From Caenorhabditis elegans (lineage: Eukaryota; Nematoda; Chromadorea; Rhabditida; Rhabditidae): DNA of 64,000 bases. Shown one piece after another: positions 47,163 through 59,446 of this stretch. The stretch is from assembly GCF_000002985.6 (NCBI RefSeq), contig NC_003282.8, positions 8,990,001 to 9,054,000 of the forward strand, written 5' to 3'. A model generated the notes under the pieces. The model was not told the origin of the DNA and searched no databases. It saw only the letters and a program-made list of their open reading frames with translations. Positions within the stretch are counted from its first letter, which is position 1, and each line of letters opens with the position of its first letter. A program made the position numbers and the translations under genes.

Positions 47163-49644
47163 TCTGAAAATATCAAAGTATTTTTTGTGAATGTTTCAGT
47201 TATTATAAGATGAAACTTTAGATTTTTAAATGTTTAAAGAGGCATAGACCCCATAGGTGAGCAAAAGATAAATAAATCAATCGTTACCGCAGTCCGGTTC
47301 TAGCACGAACAAAACTTTTTGGCTACCGTACCCGAAAGTGATTTGGATTTCATTTGTTTCTCTCAATTTTTCCAGAAAGCTACTTCATATTTCTTTGTAA
47401 AAACATATATTAGTTTAAAATATTATCAACAAACCAGTCAAGACAAAAATTCTTTAAGAACTAAATTAAAATCAATTCCACAATGGGTACGGTATCTGAA
47501 AAGTTTCGTCTGTGTCAAGACATATTTTTTTGAGAACAGATTAAAAATGAAACAATGATCAGATTCTTGAAATTTTTTTTGGTACAATTGAAAGGGCAAA
47601 AAGAGAATTTAAGAATGTAATCAATAATTAGCATACTATTTGGTCTCGCAAAATATTTCAAAAAATTGAAAATTCTTCTACAATTCAACACAAAAAAATG
47701 CAAAAAGATGAATTTGTTTTGAAATAATACAACGAGTTTTAATGTAAATCTTTTTGTGAGAAAATATTCATTTATATTGCTAAAAAACTAAATTGTTAGA
47801 GTTTAATATATTATGGAAAATGTCTCATAGTTTTTAGTATACTGAAACTAAAAATTCACAGCAAAAAGGATGCTTGTGACACTCTCGTTCTTTTTACATC
47901 TAAAGTTTTATAATTCAGACGCAATTATTTTGTGCATTTCTGATTTTCTTTAAAATTTCTTCGCATTTCAAATAGACGTCTAAATGGAAGAAAACACAAA
48001 ATAAAAATGAGAAAGGCGGATGGAAATGGATCGACAAAATCTGGAGAATCGTGGGAACACTTTAAATTTAAATGTTACTTGAAATGTAAATGCGGAGGAT
48101 CTAGCGATGTTTGAGAATTCGATTCTAGACTTTTTTAGATGACGTGTCTTTTTTTTCAAATTCAGAATGCCAGGTGCAATGTTATCCCGCAGGAATTGAT
48201 TTTTTTCACAGAATTTGTTCTATTACACGGTTACAGCTTCCGAATGAGAAACATTTTTTTTGCAGAATTTAGTGAATTTGGAAAGAAACTGTTAATAATT
48301 AACGAGATTATATGAATGAAAAAAGGAAGAGAATGAGAATCAAAAATCATTGGAAAACAAGAAGACTGGACACAAATCAGTGATAGAAAATAAAGAATTG
48401 CTTGTTTGTTAGTGATTTGGAAAAATTAGATGGGAGAAAACGGAAAAAATGGTGAAAGAATGAACTGATTGCCAAAAAAAAAGAAGATAGGTTGAAGATG
48501 TCATACCAGTGTATGAACGACATGAGTGATACAATTAAACAATAGTGATCATTATTTTGGGGGAAAAATTGTAGAAGACAATAACATTCCAAAAACGGAC
48601 AGAGGTTCCCCAAATCAATTTTTCTTTGTTTTCAATGCGTCATTTGACCGATACTTTCTGATTGTGGGGTTAGTTTCAGATATCAAGTTTTCAGTTTTTA
48701 TAATACGAAAAATTAATAAAATGTTACGGCTGAACAAAAAAGAATGGAGTATTGTGGTTTCAGGTCCAGTCGTAATCGAATAAAATACAATTATTTCTGC
48801 AAGTTTTATATTATAATTTCATTTTATATTTTCATATTATATTTTCATTTTTTATATTATAATTATAAGTTCAATTATTTGTATAAAAACTTTCTAGTGT
48901 TCAAATATGCAGCGTTGCTAAAAAAACAAAAATTAAAATACAAATGTTTCAAATATTTGGAAATTAACCAAAACGTTGACTGAAAACTTCGAAAAATCTG
49001 AAAACATTGGAGTTCAGTAGAATTTGAATTGCATAAAAAAACGGGAAAAGCGTATAAAATTATTTTAGAGCTTCAGGGAAATAAATTGACGTCATCATGA
49101 AAAAACTATCGCATTCTAGAATTTGGGAAATTAAAGATGTTTTAGAAAAAAACTGTTATCGCAAAAACTTGAATACTTTGATAATACCATAATTAAATGC
49201 AGAAATAATTGTTTTTTAGAAATAAATTCTCGTATAATTGTTAGAAATGAAGGTAATCTTGGTATGCTTTACAAAAAAAAACTCGTCTCCTTTAATTTCC
49301 AAAATTACAAACAAAACAAATGAACACAAATGGTTCTGATAGTAAGATGAAATGGCTATTTACAAAAAAAATATGACGCCAGTTGATACTTTGAACCTCA
49401 AGTATGAACAGGTGTTCATGTGTCTAGCCTATTTTTTTTTTTCTGAAAATACAAGTTTTTAACTTCAAGGAAATTCTATACATAGAACTTTTCTCTGAAT
49501 GTTTTTGAGCTACTGAAAAAAATATATACAAGTTTCAGTTTGTAATTTGTCACTATTCAACTTTAGCGAAATTTAAACAAATGCAATTTCATTTTAATGA
49601 ACAATATCAAATCGATCAAATTTAGAATTTAAAAAATACAATTT
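47163..49644. other. Intergenic region, no gene recognised
   Basis: About 2.5 kb upstream of the galectin and downstream of the first DOMON-like gene. It is very AT-rich, with a run of TTTATATTATAATTTTCAT-type repeats at about 48805-48870. No coding evidence. Confidence 0.5.
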
Positions 49645-50460
49645 TTATCTGCACTGTGACGCACAAACATTATTGACTTGATCTGGTCTCGATGTATGTA
49701 CACCCATATTTCCGTTGTTGATTGGACCGCTTTGTACAAACTGAAAAATCATTGATTGAATTAAATACGAGATTATTTTTTTAATATTCGAACTTACATT
49801 CCAAGTCTGACAATTTTGAATATTCATTCCATTAAAGTTTAATGGGACATTGACAAGAGCATTGAGTGTTGATCCAGAATGATTTGCCATTTGAACACTA
49901 ACACTGCTTTGATTATCAAAAGATGGTGGACCATATCCAGATGTTCTTCCGGTACGTACAGTCACTTGACTATTTTGGACTATGAATACGATTACGTTCA
50001 GGTTTGACTGAAATATTTTATTTTTGAACATGATCATGAATTTTAAATTCGTCTAAGCTGGCGATATCTTTCCCACATTTTTTTTTCAAAATTTGTCAAG
50101 CCAAACTTCAATAATAGCGAAAATCAAAATAATATTTTTAATAATATAATTTTTAGATATTCAAAAAAGTACCTCAAAGTTAGACTTAACATTAAAATTG
50201 TGATTCGTCCTTGTATGTTATTCAAAACTAAGAATTAATTTTTCAGTAAACTATTTTAATTGTTTGTAACCAACCATTCCGGGTCCAAATCCAATTGCAG
50301 TCCATTGATTATTGGTAATTCTATTATTTTGATATTGAATTTGCAATGCCCCATTTTGAATTTTCCAATTGGCCTTCACTGCGGATTTTGAAAACTTGCA
50401 AGTCTGTGAAGCCACAGTTCCAATTGAAATGAGCAGTAGAATAATCGTTTGAGATAGCAT
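49645..50460 (-). CDS. Secreted DOMON-like domain protein 1
   Basis: Three exons keep frame, all introns phase 0: 50460-50275, 50007-49798 and 49740-49645, giving 163 residues. MLSQTIILLLISIGTVAS is a signal peptide. The body has TCKFSKSAVKANWKI, then QWTAIGFGPGM at the end of exon 1, then VIVFIVQNSQVTVRTG, which is the beta-strand pattern of DOMON domains (haem- or sugar-binding sandwich folds of secreted proteins). A conserved NCQTWN comes at the end of exon 2 and the last exon ends NNVCASQCR, giving a Cys-x3-Cys tail. It is the first of three paralogues in a row with the same exon layout. No membrane anchor. Ligand unknown. Confidence 0.8.
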
Positions 50461-51263
50461 TCTTTTGATTTCTTCAAATTTCAAATAGTTTTCAAATAAT
50501 TTTTGTCTCCTGCTATTTAAACCAATTCTGCGATATTGACATTTCGAGTTATTTAGGTGGGTGTCTCATCGGTCGAGGAAAACATAAGTTTTTGTTAGTA
50601 GGTGACGATTGGTAAACATTTGAATGAAATTTTGAAGAGAGTGATAATGAATTGAAGAGAATATGAGAAAAAGACGTGGCAAATATTTGGAAAATTCGTA
50701 AATTTTTAACCGATTGGCAAACTTCAGAGAGCATAGACTATATTAACGAAAATGTCTGCAAAAACAACTTGTTGAACACCGCGACACTTTTCTTTTCTCA
50801 AAAATAGTTAAAAAATTATCTAGGAAATTGGATGCATATGGTCACTTTTTAGCTATTATTTAAGTGATTGTTTTTTAATGCAGTGGGGCTTTTTTTGTAT
50901 ATTTTTTTTCTGAAACTCTCCGAATCACGGGACTCAAAATATGCCCAAAAAAAACTCGCATCCCTGTAAAAACCAAACTCTCATCCCTCAAGCGTTAAAA
51001 TTACCGGCCACCTGCTTGTGATTGAAAAAATGTCCATATGTAGTGTTCGATAAATAGTATTTGAAATTTTTAAATTATATCATTTGCCTTTCTTAGCAAT
51101 CGGGGACGTTATATACAATGCCATGCTGATTGTAAACTTAAATTTCAAATGCATTCTTTTAGACTTTGGAATACTGCTACAACATGCGCGTAGCCAGGGT
51201 TTAACCTCTGGAAAACGCGACAACATCATTTTCGGCACTCACAAGGGATACTCGGACTAAATG

Positions 51264-51372
51264 TGCCTCTTAACTTTAAAATTATGACTCTTAACTTTAA
51301 AATTATTAACTCTTAACTTTAAAATTATGACTCTTAACTTTAAAATTATTAACTCTTAACTTTAAAATTATG
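51264..51372. repeat. Short tandem repeat (CTCTTAACTTTAAAATTAT)
   Basis: About five units of CTCTTAACTTTAAAATTAT alternate with GA or TAA spacers, giving a 21/22-bp period. It directly abuts the small inverted-repeat element to its right. Confidence 0.85.
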
Positions 51373-51384
51373 ACGACACCTCTA

Positions 51385-51536
51385 ATGGGGTTATTCAAGT
51401 AATGTTGCAAAATGTATTAAAATACATTTATGACGTCACAACTGTATTAAAACACATATTTTTACGTGTTTTATTACAGTTATGACCTAATTTTTCTACA
51501 CTTTTTAATTTTCCGACACTACTTGAATAACCCCAT
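51385..51536. mobile_element. Small inverted-repeat element (MITE), 152 bp
   Basis: It starts ATGGGGTTATTCAAGTA and ends with the exact inverse, a perfect 17-bp terminal inverted repeat. The inside is also partly palindromic (TGTATTAAAACAC.../...GTGTTTTATTACA). No coding capacity. The superfamily is not clear from the ends. Confidence 0.8.
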
Positions 51537-52674
51537 AAATGAAAACTAATTTTTATTTAGTATATGAAGGCACACTGTTTAAAAATATAATTCAGTGTGA
51601 AGGTAATATTTTTTACAACGCTTTTATTGTTGTTTCCTTATTATATACTATCTGAAATTTAGTACATTGAATCATCAACTATTTATTATCAACGAATAAT
51701 CATCAACAACATGCAGAAATCAGTGTATATGTATGTACTTGCAATAATTTCAGCAATACAGTTTTATTACCCATATTAAAAAAACAACCAATAGAGCAAA
51801 ATGAAAAGATCACGTAAAAAAAATTAGCTCATATTTAGTAGGTAACTATTCGAAATTAAAGTATGTATTTTATTCAATTTTCAAAAAGGATATTACATAA
51901 ACTCTTCTCTTGATACATTCAAACTAGACATTTCACATGGGTTGAGGCGTACAACGGACGCCTCGTGACCGGCTCGCTTTCTAGTGTGATATTTTAGAAT
52001 TTAATATAATTTAATTTATTACGCTCTCTTGCAGACATGACGAAGACAAAAAAATGCGGTGCTCACATTTGTTTAAATTTTCAAATATGTATATATTGTT
52101 GTGATTTCTACAATTTAATTTTCAGTTTACACTCTTTCGAAGGTGTTTTCTAGCCAAGTAGGATAGGATTGTTGAGCGAAATACCAAATGGAATTTATAA
52201 TCCAAACAATTGAAAGCAAATACAGTTGTAGATTATTTCATTCACTTTATGGCACTCTGAAACGAATGAATAAATAATGTAGCCCCTATTAAAACACACA
52301 CACACCGATTTTTTTATTAATTTTTTATTAATATTTTTATTTGTTCTAGTGAACCTTTCCGCCATCAGTTCTTAAGTTTTTTACGAAGTTGTCAAACACA
52401 GTTTTTTCTTGTTCAAACAAAACGAATGGCACAATTGTGACAATAACAAAGTGTATTTGATTTTGACGGGTTACGGTAGCCACGCTGACAATGTTCACGT
52501 TTGTTCGTTGATTTCTAGTCGAACCGTTTATTGGTCGAAGTTATCGTTTTTAAATTGAAATTCAATTATTTTTGAAACAGTGAGAGAAAAAAGATGATCC
52601 CGATATGAGAAAAACAATTATTTACATGGTCAAATTGAAACATGATTATTCATGAATAAGTAAAAGGGCGGAGC

Positions 52675-53310
52675 TTAATTGCATTCCATTGGGCACACTT
52701 TCTTCTCCTTTGGCGACTTATCGTTACGGGTGAGTTGTCCGTTTTCGATTTTGCCAGACTTGACGAACTGAAAAAATTTTACATTTGAAGAACTTTTAGT
52801 AAAGCTACAAAAAATGCCTTACCCTCCATTTTTGGCACGATTGAAGGCTTCTTCCATTGAATTGAATTGGAATTTGAACGACAGCACTCATTGTCTTATC
52901 CTCTGGGAAATAGTTTAGTGCTTGAGTGGATACTGAAGCAGTGTTTGTTCCAGATTGAGTGAAAGTTGGTGGTCCGTGTTGAGTGGTTGATCCTGTACGG
53001 ACAGTAACTTGATTGTTGGACACCATGAAGAAGACTCCGACAAAGTTGTTCTGGAATGTGAATTTGTTCAAATTTATTTTGGATATCTAGGATAAACTGC
53101 ATTAGATGTTGTCAATTTTCTTACCTTATCATCTCCAAACCCAACTCCAGTCCATTCGTTATTTTTAATATCAGTGTTCATGAATTGCATATTAATCGAA
53201 TTATTAGCGAATCGCCAGTAAACTTCAAAATCGGAACTGTCGTATTTGCATGTTTTGGCGGATGCAAAGGCAAAAAGAAGAGCCGAAAGAACAGCAATGG
53301 ATCGGAACAT
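52675..53310 (-). CDS. Secreted DOMON-like domain protein 2
   Basis: Three exons keep frame with phase-0 introns: 53310-53125, 53050-52823 and 52767-52675, giving 168 residues. MFRSIAVLSALLFAFASA is a signal peptide. The body has TCKYDSSDFEVYWRF, EWTGVGFGDDK at the end of exon 1, then VGVFFMVSNNQVTVRTGS, and SCQKWR at the end of exon 2. The last exon ends KKVCPMECN, again a Cys-x3-Cys tail. It is shorter-intron than its neighbours and is the best preserved of the three. Role as for the paralogue at 49645-50460; a ligand cannot be read from the sequence. Confidence 0.82.
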
Positions 53311-54082
53311 TTTTCGAATGTGAGAGTTTCAAATGGATGTACTGTCTGTTTCAACTCATCATGTGCTCCCTTTTATACTCGGTCATCACAGTGTTTACCA
53401 TCGTGGTTTTTGTGTATCTGGGTACGAGAGTTTGTAGTCCAACAATGTGCCAAGTGTATGTGTGTGTCTACTTGCTCTGGTATTTTCGGTGGCAAACTTT
53501 AAGATGTAAAAGAAAATAGAAAAAAAAGTTACACATGGTTTTGTAGGGGAAACGCTTGAGAAAGGATTTACAAATAATCCATGGCAATCAGTTAATCAAA
53601 TATATTTCAAGAAGCTCATCAGTAGTATTATCTTTGACCCTCCTTATCTACTTTTAGTACAGCATGTTTGTACCGATATGGATGGTTTGGTGATCTCAAT
53701 TTTTGCCGTCTTCTTTTGTTCTGATTCAAAATAGAGTCTGAATTAATGTTTAAACTACGATTTCTCGCTAGAAAATCAATCAAAAACTTTCCGTAAAACT
53801 ATACATTGAATTATTTTATTCCCTTTCAAAAAATTTATTACTTGTAAATATTTTTGAACCACGTGAAACTTTTAATTAAAAAAAACAGTGTTTCTTCCTA
53901 CTGAAAACTGTGTTTATTGCTATAGGGGTTCAAGTTTCCATAATATTTGGCATAGGTGTTTGAGCTCTACAGACAAAGCTTTTAAAGCAAAACTCGGCTC
54001 ATAAAATTTATTAATGGTTTTGATTTGACAGTTAATTAACAATTTAATTAATGAATTCAATGTGAAAATGTTAGTAATGTTT
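53311..54082. other. Intergenic region between DOMON-like paralogues
   Basis: These 772 bp contain the presumed promoter of DOMON-like gene 2 and the 3' end of gene 3. No further gene is supported. Confidence 0.45.
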
Positions 54083-55294
54083 TTATAGTGCTTTATTTGA
54101 ATTGATTCTTTGGATCCTTTCAGCAGTACATTTTGCAGCACAGACGTCCTGTAATAAATATTTCATGAAAAAATTTGAGATACGAAGCAAATTACCAAGG
54201 ATTTCGACATTACTCTTTTCCAGTTCAATCAAACAAAGGAACAGATATTTGTTTCGGAAAAACCAACTGCGAACGAGGAACGAGGGAAAAGTAATAAGAA
54301 GTGATTTTTGAGAGAACAATAACGTTTTCTTTAGGAATTAGCAAAATTCATAAAATCAGAATTGAATGTTGTTGGAACGTAAGATTAGAAAGTTCTACTA
54401 CTTCTTCAAACATGCTCAAGGTTTATAGGGACCACAACAATTCTAGTGAGTGACGGATTTTGCAGGTTCACATGTATTTATAAGGCCCTCTCAGCACTCA
54501 TCCGTTTTAATATTTATGAGTTTTCACGCTCTTATTTTTTGAGGAAAACGAAAAATAAGTGTTCCGTCAAAACACGGAAAAAAGGAAAATCCGCAGCTTT
54601 AATTTGGTTGACATAGCGGCCAATTGATGACGAATTTCAGAAAAAAGTAAGTTATGTACAACATTAAATCTTCTCGAAATATTCTCCACCAACCTTGATG
54701 AAAAAAATTTTGCCATGATGTTTCTTGAATTTTCCGTTGCTTAAGCTTCCTCCCGGTACAACCATCCAATTCAAACACTGATCCAATGAGAAGTTTCTTG
54801 GACCAGCTGGACCCAAAGGTCGGCTCACTGTAACTTTCAGCTTGTTCCCGGTGATTTGGACATCATTAACTGTCACATAAGAAACATCATCCACCACGAC
54901 TTTCTTCTTTTTTGGTGTATATCCAGAATTTGTTGTTATCACATTGTCTTCTCTACGGGAAAATATAATCGATTCCAGGTTGTTCTGGAGGAAGTTTATT
55001 AACGTTGTTTGGGGATAATATAATGAACTTCTCTGTATTATTCTGACTTTTTAAAAAAAAAATACACTGAATTTATTTTTAATAAAATTGAGTACAACTA
55101 ACCATTCCAGGTCCATCTCCAAAAGCTATCGAAGTCCATCTATTTTCAGTTAGATTATTGTGCTCGAAATGAATTTGAATTTTATTGTTTTTAACATTCC
55201 AGTTCATCGAAACAAGTTCATTTTTGAAATCACAAGTGACAGAAGAAGAAGATGGAATAAAAACGAATGCAAATACTATTGCCAAAACGAACAT
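54083..55294 (-). CDS. Secreted DOMON-like domain protein 3
   Basis: Best model: exons 55294-55103, 54984-54694 and 54148-54083, all phase 0, giving 182 residues. MFVLAIVFAFVFIPSSSS is a signal peptide. The body has VTCDFKNELVSMNWNV, RWTSIAFGDGPGM at the end of exon 1, and QCLNWMVVPGG in exon 2. I include the distant third exon because it begins DVCAAKC, restoring the Cys-x3-Cys tail of the two paralogues, and because its splice phase fits. Reading on through the exon-2 donor instead stops at 54664 and gives 170 residues without the tail. It is the most divergent of the three: a Lys-rich insert (GYTPKKKKVVV) replaces part of the sandwich. Confidence 0.75.
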
Positions 55295-55737
55295 TTTGTA
55301 ATGAAGAAAGAAAATGACAGACGTCAATTTATAGGTCAACGGAATCGTCTACAGAAAGTTTGCACGGAAAGAAAGCTAAACAAATTTTGATAAACAAATG
55401 ATGAGATATTGCCAGTTTTTGCAGATTGAATGTTTAGAAACTTGATATTTCTCTTCAAATAGTCATATACCTATTTTGTTTGTGTGTCCAGAATGCAAAG
55501 AACGCCAACATTTGAAAATTAGAGTTAGTTTTGAAAATGCGGCACAATTTTTTACAAGAACTAATGAGATGAACTTGTTTGTGTGTCCAGAAATAACAAA
55601 AATGATGTCATATATATGCCTGAAATTCAGTTTTTTTGATTGAACTGGAAGCTTCTGGCACCTAGAAAAATTTTGTAATTAAATTCTGAAAGCGCTTAAA
55701 ATTTGAAACAAGTCCCCGAAGAAACATTTTCAAGAGA
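55295..55737. other. Gap between DOMON-like gene 3 and the satellite array
   Basis: The first 320 bp are presumably promoter of DOMON-like gene 3; a TTTGTGTGTCCAGAA string occurs twice (about 55480 and 55580). The last 53 bp (55681-55733) match 60815-60868 on the other side of the satellite complex. Confidence 0.6.
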
Positions 55738-56962
55738 GTAAAATATTCTGTGAAGCCAAAAAGTAAAATATACTGTGAAGCCAGATAGTAAAATATACTG
55801 TGAAGCCAGAGAGTAAAATATACTGTGAAGCTAGAGAGTAAATTATACTGTGAAGCTAGAGAGTAAATTATACTGTGAAGCCAGAGAGTAAAATATACTG
55901 TGAAGCCAGAGAGTAAATTATTCTGCGAAGCCAGAGAGTAAATTATTCTGTGAAGCAAGAGAGTAAATTATACTGTGAAGCCAGAGAGTACAATATAATG
56001 TGAAGCCAGAGAGTAAATTATTCTGTGAAGCCAGAGAGTAAATTATTCTGCGAAGCCAGAGAGTAAATTATTCTGTGAAGCAAGAGAGTAAATTATTCTG
56101 TGAAGCCAGAGAGTAAATTATACTGTGAAGCCAGAGAGTAAAATATACTGTGAAGCTAGAGAGTAAATTATTCTGCGAAGCCAGAGAGTAAATTATTCTG
56201 CGAAGCCAGAGAGTAAAATATACTGTGAAGCCAGAGAGTAAATTATTCTGTGAAGCAAGAGAGTAAATTATTCTGTGAAGCCAGAGAGTGAATTATACTG
56301 TGAAGCCAGATAGTAAAATATTCTGTGAAGCCAGAGAGTAAAATATACTGTGAAGCCAGAGAGTAAATTATTCTGCGAAGCCAGAGAGTAAATTATTCTG
56401 TGAAGCCAGAGAGTAAATTATTCTGCGAAGCCAGAGAGTAAATTATTCTGTGAAGCCAGAGAGTAAATTATTCTGTGAAGCCAGATGAGTAAATTATTCT
56501 GTGAAGCCAGAGAGTAAATCATTCTGTGAAGCCAGAGAGTAAATTATTCTGTGAAGCTAGAGAGTAAATTATTCTGTGAAGCCAGAGAGTAAATTATTCT
56601 GTGAAGCCAGAGAGTAAATTATTCTGTGAAGCCAGAGAGTAAAATATACTGTGAAGCTAGAGAGTAAATTATTCTGCGAAGCCAGAGAGTAAATTATTCT
56701 GCGAAGCCAGAGAGTAAAATATACTGTGAAGCCAGAGAGTAAATTATTCTGTGAAGCAAGAGAGTAAATTATTCTGTGAAGCCAGAGAGTGAATTATACT
56801 GTGAAGCCAGATAGTAAAATATTCTGTGAAGCCAGAGAGTAAAATATACTGTGAAGCCAGAGAGTAAATTATTCTGTGAAGCCAGAGAGTAAATTATTCT
56901 GCGAAGCCAGAGAGTAAATTATTCTGTGAAGCCAGAGAGTAAAATCTACTGTGAAGCCAGTG
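55735..56962. repeat. 25-bp minisatellite, block A
   Basis: About 49 head-to-tail copies of GAGAGTAAATTATTCTGTGA plus AGCCA, with scattered substitutions (TATACTG, TGCGAAG, GCAAGAG). A higher-order period is visible: the unusual units around 56281 (GAGTGAATTATACTG then GATAGTAAAATATTC) recur around 56781, exactly 500 bp or 20 units away. No coding role is likely because the unit length is not a multiple of three. Confidence 0.95.
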
Positions 56963-57797
56963 AGTAAAATATGGTGGGAAGCCACAGAGAGTAAATAATA
57001 GTAGGAAGCCACAGAGAGTAAAATATGGTGGGAAGCCACAGAGAGTAAATAATAGTGGGAAGCCACAGAGAGTAAATAATAGTGGGAAGCCACAGAGAGT
57101 AAAATATGGTGGGAAGCCACAGAGAGTAAATAATAGTAGGAAGCCACAGAGAGTAAAATATGGTGGGAAGTCACAGAGAGTAAATAATAGTGGGAAGCCA
57201 CAGAGAGTAAAATATGGTGGGAAGCCACAGAGAGTAAATAATAGTGGGAAGCCACAGAGAGTAAATAATAGTGGGAAGCCACAGAGAGTAAAATATGGTG
57301 GGAAGCCACAGAGAGTAAATAATAGTGGGAAGCCACAGAGAGTAAATAATAGTAGGAAGCCACAGAGAGTAAAATATGGTGGGAAGCCACAGAGAGTAAA
57401 TAATAGTGGGAAGCCACAGAGAGTAAATAATAGTGGGAAGCCACAGAGAGTAAATAATAGTGGGAAGCCACAGAGAGTAAATAATAGTGGGAAGCCACAG
57501 AGAGTAAAATATGGTGGGAAGCCACAGAGAGTAAAATATGGTGGGAAGCCACAGAGAGTAAATAATAGTAGGAAGCCACAGAGAGTAAAATATGGTGGGA
57601 AGTCACAGAGAATAAATAATAGTGGGAAGCCACAGAGAGTAAAATATGGTGGGAAGCCACAGAGAGTAAATAATAGTGGGAAGCCACAGAGAGTAAATTA
57701 TGGTGGGAAGCCACAGAGAGTAAATAATAGTGGGAAGCCACAGAGAGTAAATAATAGTGGGAAGCCACAGAGAGTAAATAATAGTGGGAAGCCACAG
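56963..57797. repeat. 27-bp minisatellite, block B
   Basis: About 31 copies of a related 27-bp unit (GAGAGTAAATAATAGTGGGA plus AGCCACA), mixed with GAGAGTAAAATATGGTGGGA variants. The unit differs from block A mainly by two added bases and the AATAGTGGG core. Since 27 is a multiple of three, it gives artificial open frames of up to 308 codons on the minus strand. Confidence 0.95.
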
Positions 57798-58146
57798 AGT
57801 AAATTATTCTGCGAAGCCAGAGAGTAAATTATTCTGTGAAGCCAGAGAGTAAATTATTCTGTGAAGCCAGAGAGTAAATTATTCTGTGAAGCCAGAGAGT
57901 AAAATCTACTGTGAAGCCAGAGAGTAAATTATTCTGTGAAGCCAGAGAGTAAATTATTCTGCGAAGCCAGAGAGTAAATTATACTGTGAAGCCAGAGAGT
58001 AAATTATTCTGCGAAGCCAGAGAGTAAATTATTCTGTGAAGCCAGAGAGTAAATTATTCTGCGAAGCCAGAGAGTAAATTATTCTGTGAAGCCAGATGAG
58101 TAAATTATTCTGTGAAGGCAGAGAGTAAAATATACTGTGAAGCCAG
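57798..58146. repeat. 25-bp minisatellite, block A'
   Basis: About 14 copies of the block A unit return here. The switch from block B happens in a shortened unit (CCACAGAGTAAATTATTCTG) near 57790. The unit GATGAGTAAATTATTC near 58095 also occurs at 56484, linking this block to block A. Confidence 0.93.
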
Positions 58147-58692
58147 AGAGAGTAAAATATGGTGGGAAGCCACAGAGAGTAAATAATAGTGGGAAGCCAC
58201 AGAGAGTAAATAATAGTGGGAAGCCACAGAGAGTAAATAATAGTGGGAAGCCACAGAGAGTAAATAATAGTGGGAAGCCACAGAGAGTAAATAGTAGTGG
58301 GAAGCCAAAGAGAGTAAATAATAGTAGGAAGCCACAGAGAGTAAAATATGGTGGGAAGCCACAGAGAGTAAATAATAGTGGGAAGCCACAGAGAGTAAAA
58401 TATGGTGGGAAGCCACAGAGAGTAAATAATAGTGGGAAGCCACAGAGAGTAAATAATAGTGGGAAGCCACAGAGAGTAAAATATGGTGGGAAGCCACAGA
58501 GAGTAAATAATAGTGGGAAGCCACAGAGAGTAAAATATGGTGGGAAGCCACAGAGAGTAAAATATGGTGGGAAGCCACAGAGAGTAAAATATGGTGGGAA
58601 GCCACAGAGAGTAAATAATAGTGGGAAGCCACAGAGAGTAAATAATAGTGGGAAGCCACAGAGAGTAAAATATAGTGGGAAGCCACAGAGAG
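58147..58692. repeat. 27-bp minisatellite, block B'
   Basis: About 20 copies of the block B unit. Open frames of 188-232 codons on both strands here are products of the in-frame period and carry no protein-like features. Confidence 0.93.
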
Positions 58693-58860
58693 TTACATTG
58701 TAAGGATTTCCCACTATGTCGATACATTGTAAGGATTTCATACTATGTCGATACATTGTGGGGATTTCCCACTATGTCGATACATTGTAAGGATTTCCCA
58801 CTATGTCCATACATTGTGGGGATTTCGACATAGTGGGAAATCCTTACAATGTATCAAACA
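58693..58860. repeat. Repeat of ACATTGTAAGGATTTCCCACTATGTCG-type units
   Basis: About five units of roughly 33 bp (ACATTGTAAGGATTTCCCAC plus TATGTCGAT). The last is followed by its inverse (GACATAGTGGGAAATCC), so the end forms a small palindrome at about 58770-58855. Confidence 0.85.
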
Positions 58861-58878
58861 TAGACCACAATTTATATA

Positions 58879-59446
58879 CAGGGTGGGCCAAAAGTATGGT
58901 AACACGTTTGCAGCTCTATAACCTTACTAGTGGAGAGAGTTATTACACCAATTTGTACAAGTTTTGTTCTCCATAAAATACTGACCAGATGAACGTTTTG
59001 AATTTTCAAAATATTCCCAAACCAAAAAAACTGAGTAAATTTCGCAAAGTTGAATTCATGAGACATTCAAAGGTTCTTGCTAAGCGCCAGTGTCGACACA
59101 GAAAATTTGTATATGCTACAAAAACAATTAAAAACGCTTCTTCACTTCTTTAACTTTAAATTTAACATAAAAATCATACATCTGAAAATTATTGGCGTGC
59201 GTGGGAGGTGTGTTTGTGTGGGAAGTGCCGCGTGCCAAATTACCGTTTTTTCGAAAGGGTTCGCCAAATTGTCGAGGTGATAAAGATCGCACCTTATTGG
59301 GAAACATTACAAATTTTTAGTCAAATTGAAGGATATTTATTCAGCTATCAGTATTCGATAAAAGAATGTACGTATGACGTGGCAGTCGCGCGAAAAGCTC
59401 ATGTAAAAGAGCGCTTCACGTGTTACCATACTTTTGGCCCACCCTG
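58879..59446. mobile_element. Mariner/Tc-type element, copy 2
   Basis: Same ends as the element at 23963-25171 (CAGGGTGGGCCAAAAGTATG and its inverse) and TA on each side. It is 568 bp and lacks the internal 640 bp of copy 1, so it is an internally deleted, non-autonomous form. Sequence identity to copy 1 in the shared parts is very high, suggesting recent activity. Confidence 0.88.

Larger units (their letters stand above)
50461..52674. other. Intergenic region between DOMON-like paralogues
   Basis: About 2.2 kb. It holds a short tandem repeat (51264-51372) and a small inverted-repeat element (51385-51536), listed separately. An ACACACACAC run lies near 52295. I see no gene. Confidence 0.5.

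Noticed and set aside
53185-53519. Plus-strand frames of 89-105 codons
   Set aside because: They overlap exon 1 and the upstream region of DOMON-like gene 2 in antisense, with no start or splice support.
56869-57795. A 308-codon open frame on the minus strand
   Set aside because: It is produced by a 27-bp tandem repeat, a multiple of three, giving a nine-residue repeat. Composition, lack of start context and lack of splice partners argue against a protein.
55735-58692. CRISPR-like array
   Set aside because: The units are contiguous with no unique spacers, and the host is a eukaryote.
58029-58756. Four overlapping open frames of 188-232 codons on both strands
   Set aside because: Same cause: in-frame 27-bp repeats remain open in several frames at once, so no one frame is favoured.
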